The position numbers were made by a program, and so were the translations under genes. This document shows, piece by piece, positions 58,699 through 64,000 of a stretch of 64,000 bases of DNA. The DNA comes from Bariatricus massiliensis (GTDB taxonomy: Bacteria > Bacillota > Clostridia > Lachnospirales > Lachnospiraceae), in contig NZ_LT574836.1 in assembly GCF_900086725.1 (NCBI RefSeq), forward strand, positions 726,416 to 790,415, given 5' to 3'. The notes below the pieces were generated by a model, which had not been told where the DNA came from, did no database searches, and saw only the letters and a program-made list of their open reading frames with translations. Within the stretch, counting starts at the first letter, position 1, and the number at the start of each line of letters is the position of its first letter.

Positions 58699-60747
58699 TT
58701 AAACAATCCGCTTAAATTTTTTCTCCAGTTCTCGTTTTGTCATCGCAATGATAGTCGGTCTGCCATGGGGGCAGTGATAAGGATTCTCCAGTGTGAGAAG
58801 TTCACCTATCAATTGCTCCACCTCAGCCGTCGACAGCCTTGAATTTCCCTTTACAGCCGCCTTACAAGACATAGAAGCAATTTTCTCGTCAATCAAATCC
58901 GGCTCAAGAGTTGTAGTAAGGCCGTCCGCCAGAGCATCCAGCATCTCCATAAGAAGTTCCTTTTTTGCAATACTGAACAAATTATCCGGGACTGCACGGA
59001 CTGCGTATTCATCCCCACCGAAAGGTTCCATCTCAAAACCTATGGCAGTGAACCGGTCCAGATTCTGTTCCAGCACATCCCTTTCCTGCATAGACAAGCT
59101 TAATATAATCGGGGGACTCAAATATTGAGAAGTATACTCACGGTTCTTCAGGCCCTTCAATGTCCGTTCATAAAGAACTCGTTCGTGAGCCGCGTGTTGA
59201 TCAATAATATAAAGACTGTCATGATACTGTACAACCCAGTATGTATCGAAGACTTGTCCCACTATTTGATATTCCTGTCTCGCTTCTTTTGTCAATAATT
59301 TCTCTTCAAACAGGTTCAATTGTCTGTTTTGTGGAGAACTCTGTGGATAATGTGGAACACTTTCGAGAGCGCGCTCTGTTTTTGGATTATTCTTGATCTC
59401 TTTTTCGAGAGTGCACTCTGTTTTTCGCAGAGCACGCTCTGTTTCTTCCTCCTTTTTTCTGTAATTTACAGCTTCTCGTATTTTATCTGCCTTCAGAGCT
59501 TTGTCGAACACACCCTCCCGGTCGGTGACTTCCGCTTGAGAAGACTGCTTATGATAAGAAAGGACGCGCTCCTTCATCTTATCCATGAAATAATTCAAGT
59601 CTTTCTCCTGTGGCGCGGGAGCAGCCTCAGGAACGGCAGTTTTGTGCGGCCTCACATCCGGTACAGAACTTTTAGGTGTGATGTCTGTCGGATGTGCAGA
59701 AAGTTCCGGTTCCGGGCTGGATTTGGGCGGTTCCGGCACCTCAACGACAGGTATCAGTTCTTTTTCGTGAAGCCCTTCCCGTACGGCTTGATAAACCAGA
59801 TTGTATATTTCCTGCTGAGCCGAGAAGCGAAGCTCCATTTTCGTAGGATGCACATTGATGTCTACTTTTTCCTGCTCTAAAAAAAGGTGGAAGGCCACAA
59901 ATGGATACTTGTGCTGCATAGAAAAATCCTTATATCCGTCTTCAATGGCTTTTGATAAAATATTACTCTTCACATAACGGCCGTTGACGAAGTAATTCTC
60001 AAAATTTCTATTCCCTCTTGATATAAGGGGTTCTCCTAAAAATCCACTTAACCGGACGCCGTTTTTTTCAAAGTCCAAAGGCAGCAGATGATTGGCTACC
60101 TCTCTTCCGTATATGTGGTATATGACATCCTTCATATTTCCGTTTCCGGATGTGTGGAGCTTTGTCTGACGGTTATTGATAAACTGGAATGATATTTCTG
60201 GATGGGAAAGCGCAAGTCTGGTGAGAAGGTCACTGATATGGCTCGCTTCTGTCATTGGAGTCTTCAGGAACTTTCTTCTTGCAGGCGTATTGTAAAATAG
60301 CTGGCGTACCATAAACGTAGTGCCGTCCGGGGCTCCTGTGTCTTCCAATGCCTTTTCCTTTCCGCCCTCAATCACATAACGTGTCCCGAAAAGCTCTTCA
60401 CGGGGTTTCGTAATCAGCTCCACCTGAGAAACGGCAGCGATACTTGACAACGCCTCTCCCCGGAACCCCAGCGAGGATATTCGGAATAAATCCTCTGCAC
60501 TTCGTATTTTGCTAGTGGAATGGCGCAGAAAAGCATTGGCAACTTCAGTTTTTTCAATCCCACAGCCATTATCGGTGATTCTCATCATTGTGATTCCGCC
60601 GTCCTCTATCTCTGTCACAATGGCAGTCGCTCCTGCGTCAATTGCGTTTTCTACCAATTCCTTGACTACGGAGGCCGGGCGTTCAATGACTTCCCCGGCC
60701 GCAATTTTATCAATTGTTATTTGATCCAGCAATTCTATGTGCGGCAT
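58699..60747 (-). CDS. mutL: DNA mismatch repair protein MutL
   Basis: 682 residues. N-terminal GHKL ATPase: ELVENAIDAGAT, DNGCGIEK, SLGFRGEALSSIAAVS. A long low-complexity linker covers about 340-480 and contains a short repeat (TERAL-type). The C-terminal endonuclease metal motif DQHAAHERVLYE is intact, along with SCKAAVK and CPHGRPT, so this is the nicking MutL expected in an organism without MutH. AAAGGAAC precedes the ATG; mutS lies 24 bases upstream and miaA follows 13 bases after. Confidence 0.96.
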   Translation of the reverse strand: MPHIELLDQITIDKIAAGEVIERPASVVKELVENAIDAGATAIVTEIEDGGITMMRITDNGCGIEKTEVANAFLRHSTSKIRSAEDLFRISSLGFRGEALSSIAAVSQVELITKPREELFGTRYVIEGGKEKALEDTGAPDGTTFMVRQLFYNTPARRKFLKTPMTEASHISDLLTRLALSHPEISFQFINNRQTKLHTSGNGNMKDVIYHIYGREVANHLLPLDFEKNGVRLSGFLGEPLISRGNRNFENYFVNGRYVKSNILSKAIEDGYKDFSMQHKYPFVAFHLFLEQEKVDINVHPTKMELRFSAQQEIYNLVYQAVREGLHEKELIPVVEVPEPPKSSPEPELSAHPTDITPKSSVPDVRPHKTAVPEAAPAPQEKDLNYFMDKMKERVLSYHKQSSQAEVTDREGVFDKALKADKIREAVNYRKKEEETERALRKTECTLEKEIKNNPKTERALESVPHYPQSSPQNRQLNLFEEKLLTKEARQEYQIVGQVFDTYWVVQYHDSLYIIDQHAAHERVLYERTLKGLKNREYTSQYLSPPIILSLSMQERDVLEQNLDRFTAIGFEMEPFGGDEYAVRAVPDNLFSIAKKELLMEMLDALADGLTTTLEPDLIDEKIASMSCKAAVKGNSRLSTAEVEQLIGELLTLENPYHCPHGRPTIIAMTKRELEKKFKRIV
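59366..59440. repeat. Three near-identical 12-base palindromes inside the mutL linker
   Basis: AGAGCGCGCTCT (59366-59377), AGAGTGCACTCT (59408-59419) and AGAGCACGCTCT (59429-59440), each followed on the plus strand by GTTT. The first two are perfect palindromes. In the protein they encode a repeated TE-R/C-A/T-L unit. Confidence 0.75.
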
Positions 60748-60771
60748 GATTCTAGTTCCTTTCTAAAAGTG

Positions 60772-63420
60772 TTACCATCTGTTCTTCAGCTTATTCTGGA
60801 GCTTATACAGTGTATTAAGCGCATCCATAGGTGTCATATGGCTGATATCAAGTTCTTTTAATTCACTGAGCACGTCGTCATCCTTCACGGTATCGAACAG
60901 AGAGAACTGGGCCAGATCCACCTCATCCAGTCTCTTTTGTGATGTATGTTTCGGCTCCGCGCTCTGGGCTGCAATATCCTTCACCCGTGTGGTGATATCA
61001 GCGTTGATCAACTCTTCCACAATTTCTTTGGAGCGGTTGATTACAGAGTCCGGTACTCCCGCAAGTTTGGCAACCTGAATTCCATAACTTTTATCTGCGC
61101 CGCCCTTTACAATTTTGCGGAGAAATACAATATCGTCTCCTTTTTCCTTTACGGCGATACAATAGTTGTTTACATTATCTATCTTGCCCTCCAGCTCGGT
61201 CAATTCATGATAATGAGTGGCGAATAAAGTCTTGGCGCCCAAGAGCTTGCTGTTGCTGATATGCTCCACCACGGCCCACGCTATGGCAAGGCCGTCGAAG
61301 GTACTCGTCCCCCTGCCGATCTCGTCCAGAATCAGAAGGCTCTTTCCTGTGGCGTTTCGCAATATATTAGCCACCTCATTCATCTCCACCATAAAGGTGC
61401 TCTGCCCGCTGGCAAGATCGTCCGAAGCCCCCACCCTTGTAAAGATACGGTCTACAATCCCGATATTAGCGGATGATGCAGGCACGAAGGAGCCTATCTG
61501 AGCCATCAGCACGATGAGTGCGGTCTGACGCATGTAGGTGGATTTCCCGGCCATATTAGGGCCGGTGATAATCGAAATCCGTTTTTTCTTATCATCCAGA
61601 TAAGTATCATTTGCAATGAACATATCGTTGGGTATCATCTTCTCTACAACCGGGTGGCGGCCGTCCTGAATGTCAATTACACCCTTTTCGTTAAGTTTCG
61701 GGCGCACGTAATTATTACGCTCGGCCACAAGCGCAAGGGATGCCAGTACGTCAAGTTCAGCCACCGCTTTCGCTGTCGATTGTATTCGGTTGATCTGAGA
61801 GGCAATCTTGTCCCTCACTTCGCAGTAGAGCTGATACTCTAATGCACAGAGCTTGTCCTCCGCCCCAAGAATCGTATCTTCCAATTCCTTCAGCTCGGGG
61901 ATAATATATCGTTCGGCGTTCGCCAGTGTCTGCTTACGTGTATAATAATCCGGCACCATATTTTTGAAAGAATTTGTCACTTCCAGATAATATCCGAATA
62001 CCTTGTTGAATTTGATTTTGAGGTTTTTGATTCCAGTCTTTTCCCGCTCTTTTGTCTCAAGCTCCGCAAGCCATGACTTTCCGTCCGACTTCGCTTTGCG
62101 CAGGCGGTCGACCTCCTCATTGTATCCCTCCCGGATAATTCCGCCCTCCTTCATGGCCAGCGGCGGCTCTTCCGCAATGGACGCACTGACCAGCGCACAG
62201 AGATCTTCCAATGTGTCTGTATTTTCATACAGCTCTTTTAAAAGCGGGGACTGCATTTCTTCCAATATGTATTTAATAGGCGGCAGCATGGCAAGAGAAC
62301 TCTGAAACGCCATGAGATCTCTGGGATTGGCCGATTGATAACTAATCTTTCCGACCAGACGCTCCAAGTCATAGACAGGAGACAGATATTCCCGAATCTC
62401 TTCCCTTGATATGGCATTGTTTTTTAGCTCCTCCACCGCGTCCAGCCGCCGGCTTATGGCTTCTTTTTCAATCAATGGCTGTTCCACATATTTTCGAAGA
62501 TTGCGGGCCCCCATTGCTGTCTTTGTTTTATCCAGCACCCACAAAAGCGAGCCTTTTTTCTGTTTCTCTCTTAATGTCTCGCAGAGCTCCAGATTTCTTC
62601 TTGTGGAACTGTCAAGCACCATGTATTTTCCTGTCGTATAGCTTGTCAGGTGTGTCATGTGGGCGAGGGTAGTCTTCTGCGTCTCCTCCAAGTACCTGAG
62701 CAAGGCTCCTGAGGCGATGATTCCGCAGTCATAATCGTCCAATCCAAGGCCTGCCAGCGCATTTACCTTGAAATGCTCCTTCAGTGTCTGACGGCATATG
62801 GCATCATCAAAATACCATGCGTCTAAAGAATAGATGGTGATGCCCAGCCGGTCTCTCAAATCATCCAGATTCATTCCGCTCATATAGAATGACTCATTAC
62901 AGATAATCTCAGACGGCATAAATTTGTAAATCTCATCTAAAAGCTTATTGCCGGCATCCAGCTCTGTAACCAGATAGTCTCCGGTCGTGACATCCGCCAC
63001 CGAGACACCGTAGCGGTCGGCTATGTATACGATACACATAATGTAATTATTCTTAGTCTCATCCAAAGCCTGTGTATCTAAATTGGTTCCCGGCGTGACA
63101 ATCCTCACCACTTCACGCTTTACGATGCCTTTGGCAAGCTTCGGGTCTTCCACCTGCTCACAGATAGCTACCTTATATCCCTTGGCCACCAGACGGTTCA
63201 GGTAAGAATCTACCGCATGATATGGGACTCCGCACATGGGAGCCCGCTCTTCCATTCCACACTGTTTTCCTGTCAGTGTAATCTCTAATTCTTTCGATGC
63301 AGTCAAGGCATCGTCGAAAAACATCTCATAGAAATCTCCCAGTCTATAGAAAAGAATACAATCTTTGTATTCTTCTTTTGTTTTCATGTACTGCTGCATC
63401 ATAGGGGTTAGTTCCGCCAT
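60772..63420 (-). CDS. mutS: DNA mismatch repair protein MutS
   Basis: 882 residues. The mismatch-reading Phe-x-Glu is in LGDFYEMFFDDA near residue 30. The ATPase has Walker A GPNMAGKSTYMRQ, then LILDEIGRGTSTFDGLA and FATHYHELTEL. LTPMMQQYMKTKEEYKDCILFYRLG is the canonical N-terminus. AAAGGAGAA precedes the ATG. It heads the long minus-strand run and has its own promoter. Confidence 0.97.
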   Translation of the reverse strand: MAELTPMMQQYMKTKEEYKDCILFYRLGDFYEMFFDDALTASKELEITLTGKQCGMEERAPMCGVPYHAVDSYLNRLVAKGYKVAICEQVEDPKLAKGIVKREVVRIVTPGTNLDTQALDETKNNYIMCIVYIADRYGVSVADVTTGDYLVTELDAGNKLLDEIYKFMPSEIICNESFYMSGMNLDDLRDRLGITIYSLDAWYFDDAICRQTLKEHFKVNALAGLGLDDYDCGIIASGALLRYLEETQKTTLAHMTHLTSYTTGKYMVLDSSTRRNLELCETLREKQKKGSLLWVLDKTKTAMGARNLRKYVEQPLIEKEAISRRLDAVEELKNNAISREEIREYLSPVYDLERLVGKISYQSANPRDLMAFQSSLAMLPPIKYILEEMQSPLLKELYENTDTLEDLCALVSASIAEEPPLAMKEGGIIREGYNEEVDRLRKAKSDGKSWLAELETKEREKTGIKNLKIKFNKVFGYYLEVTNSFKNMVPDYYTRKQTLANAERYIIPELKELEDTILGAEDKLCALEYQLYCEVRDKIASQINRIQSTAKAVAELDVLASLALVAERNNYVRPKLNEKGVIDIQDGRHPVVEKMIPNDMFIANDTYLDDKKKRISIITGPNMAGKSTYMRQTALIVLMAQIGSFVPASSANIGIVDRIFTRVGASDDLASGQSTFMVEMNEVANILRNATGKSLLILDEIGRGTSTFDGLAIAWAVVEHISNSKLLGAKTLFATHYHELTELEGKIDNVNNYCIAVKEKGDDIVFLRKIVKGGADKSYGIQVAKLAGVPDSVINRSKEIVEELINADITTRVKDIAAQSAEPKHTSQKRLDEVDLAQFSLFDTVKDDDVLSELKELDISHMTPMDALNTLYKLQNKLKNRW

Positions 63421-63461
63421 GATTTTTCTCCTTTGCTGTTCAGTTTTTTACATACATAGAA

Positions 63462-63490
63462 AGTATAACACAATTTGAATTAAAGTACAA
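63462..63490 (-). promoter_or_regulatory. Promoter of the mutS-mutL-miaA run
   Basis: Minus strand: TTGTAC, a 17-base spacer, TATACT, ending 41 bases before the mutS start and overlapping the 3' end of the upstream membrane-protein gene. Confidence 0.6.
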
Positions 63491-63962
63491 AAAAATGTGG
63501 CTTATCTTCCTTATAAAGGCGGTGCGATAATATGCCTCCAAGAAAGATACCAATTACGATTAAGCCAGAAAAAAGTACCATAAAAGGAATACATATCTGT
63601 CCCCACAATTCCAGAGGCTGGTCACTATAATCCCAGACTGCCAGCCCCAGCCATTTGTTCACGATGATACCGGTAATAAATTCCAATGCAGTTACAAAAA
63701 TAACAGAGCGGAGCACTTGTATCCACATAGGCTCCGACCAATGCATGGAAGTACCCTGAAAGGTACAGAAACAAAGGGCAAGCCCGCCTAAAACAAACAT
63801 ACTCCAATGAGAGAATCCTCTGAACGCGATTTCCAGCAGATAATAAAAGCAGCCGCCCAGAGTCCATATGAACAATACTTCACTGATTTTTCTCCACTTG
63901 GTGCCTTCTGTCTCTTGTTTTGCTCTCTTGTATTCCATAAAAAACGCCCCCGCTATGTTCAT
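63480..63962 (-). CDS. Putative ABC-transporter type IV (CmpB-like) membrane protein
   Basis: 160 residues from an ATG with AAGGAAG upstream; a second ATG eight codons in, with GGGGG upstream, is the alternative. Four membrane segments: LFIWTLGGCFYYLLEIAFRG, MFVLGGLALCFCTF, LRSVIFVTALEFITGIIVN and CIPFMVLFSGLIVIGIFLGG. The GGCFYYLLEIAFRGFSHWSMFVLGGLAL and ALEFITGIIVNKWLGLAVWDYSDQPLELWGQIC blocks match the CmpB-like family (PF06541). Despite the family name no transport is shown. It ends 59 bases upstream of mutS. Confidence 0.82.
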   Translation of the reverse strand: MNIAGAFFMEYKRAKQETEGTKWRKISEVLFIWTLGGCFYYLLEIAFRGFSHWSMFVLGGLALCFCTFQGTSMHWSEPMWIQVLRSVIFVTALEFITGIIVNKWLGLAVWDYSDQPLELWGQICIPFMVLFSGLIVIGIFLGGILSHRLYKEDKPHFFVL

Positions 63963-64000
63963 ATTTCTTCCTTACATAGTGTGAGCGCTTTTTATATTCT

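Noticed and set aside
1..64000. CRISPR arrays, rRNA, tRNA and insertion sequences
   Set aside because: No regularly spaced repeats, no cloverleaf with CCA-type ends and no transposase-like protein was noticed on reading both strands; a covariance or repeat search would be needed to exclude them formally.

Overview
The window looks like a chromosomal segment from a member of the Clostridia, most likely a Lachnospiraceae (Clostridium cluster XIVa) bacterium. The reasons are moderate G+C, Gram-positive style promoters and AGGAGG ribosome binding sites, a Firmicutes L21-leader/rplU/prp/rpmA operon with the cleavable L27 N-terminus, a GAAC-N4-GTTC SOS box, a lexA/yneA-like divergent pair, and a min gene set fused to the mre/rodA/PBP2 cluster. 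No rRNA, tRNA, CRISPR array, insertion sequence or prophage was recognised.

Layout. 0-7.3 kb is accessory: a TraX-like 3' end, an SDR dehydrogenase, a flavin-type oxidase with its HxlR regulator, a tandem NTF2-like protein, a TetR-AraC regulator pair and a four-domain c-di-GMP enzyme. 7.3-17.9 kb is conserved core on the plus strand: TIGR03960/TIGR03936/RNase G/YbaK, aspartokinase, a CBS protein with a structured leader, then L21-Prp-L27-Obg-YhbY-NadD-YqeK-RsfS. 17.9-19.1 kb is an A+T-rich unknown membrane-protein gene interrupted by an in-frame amber codon. 19.2-21.8 kb is an SOS module (lexA, YneA-like LysM protein, tyrosine recombinase). 21.8-30 kb is envelope and transport functions: MarR/FUSC, TetR/ABC, and a LytTR/GHKL two-component operon with a DUF3887 lipoprotein and a DUF1648 membrane protein. 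30-34.9 kb mixes PepV, Dtd, a TtcA-like thiolase, AzlCD and a cytidylate-kinase-like protein.

34.9-40.9 kb (minus strand) is a division-associated run: TIGR01212 radical SAM, an HlyD-like membrane-fusion protein, YggS, SepF, YlmH, LspA, RluD. 41.2-63.4 kb is one nearly uninterrupted minus-strand run from mutS to a D,D-carboxypeptidase: mutS, mutL, miaA, a methionine-gamma-lyase-like protein, two FAD proteins, an M32 carboxypeptidase, DUF4321, radC, mreBCD, PBP2, minCDE, rodA, mgsA, dac. It couples mismatch repair and tRNA modification to cell-wall elongation and septum placement.

The points most worth a second look are the amber-split membrane gene; a methylglyoxal synthase whose catalytic Asp is Lys; an MreB with altered nucleotide-binding motifs; PBP2 with an insertion of about 240 residues; a GGDEF-EAL-PAS-GGDEF protein with a degenerate first GGDEF; the HlyD-like protein in the division cluster without an ABC partner; and the hairpin leader before the CBS gene.
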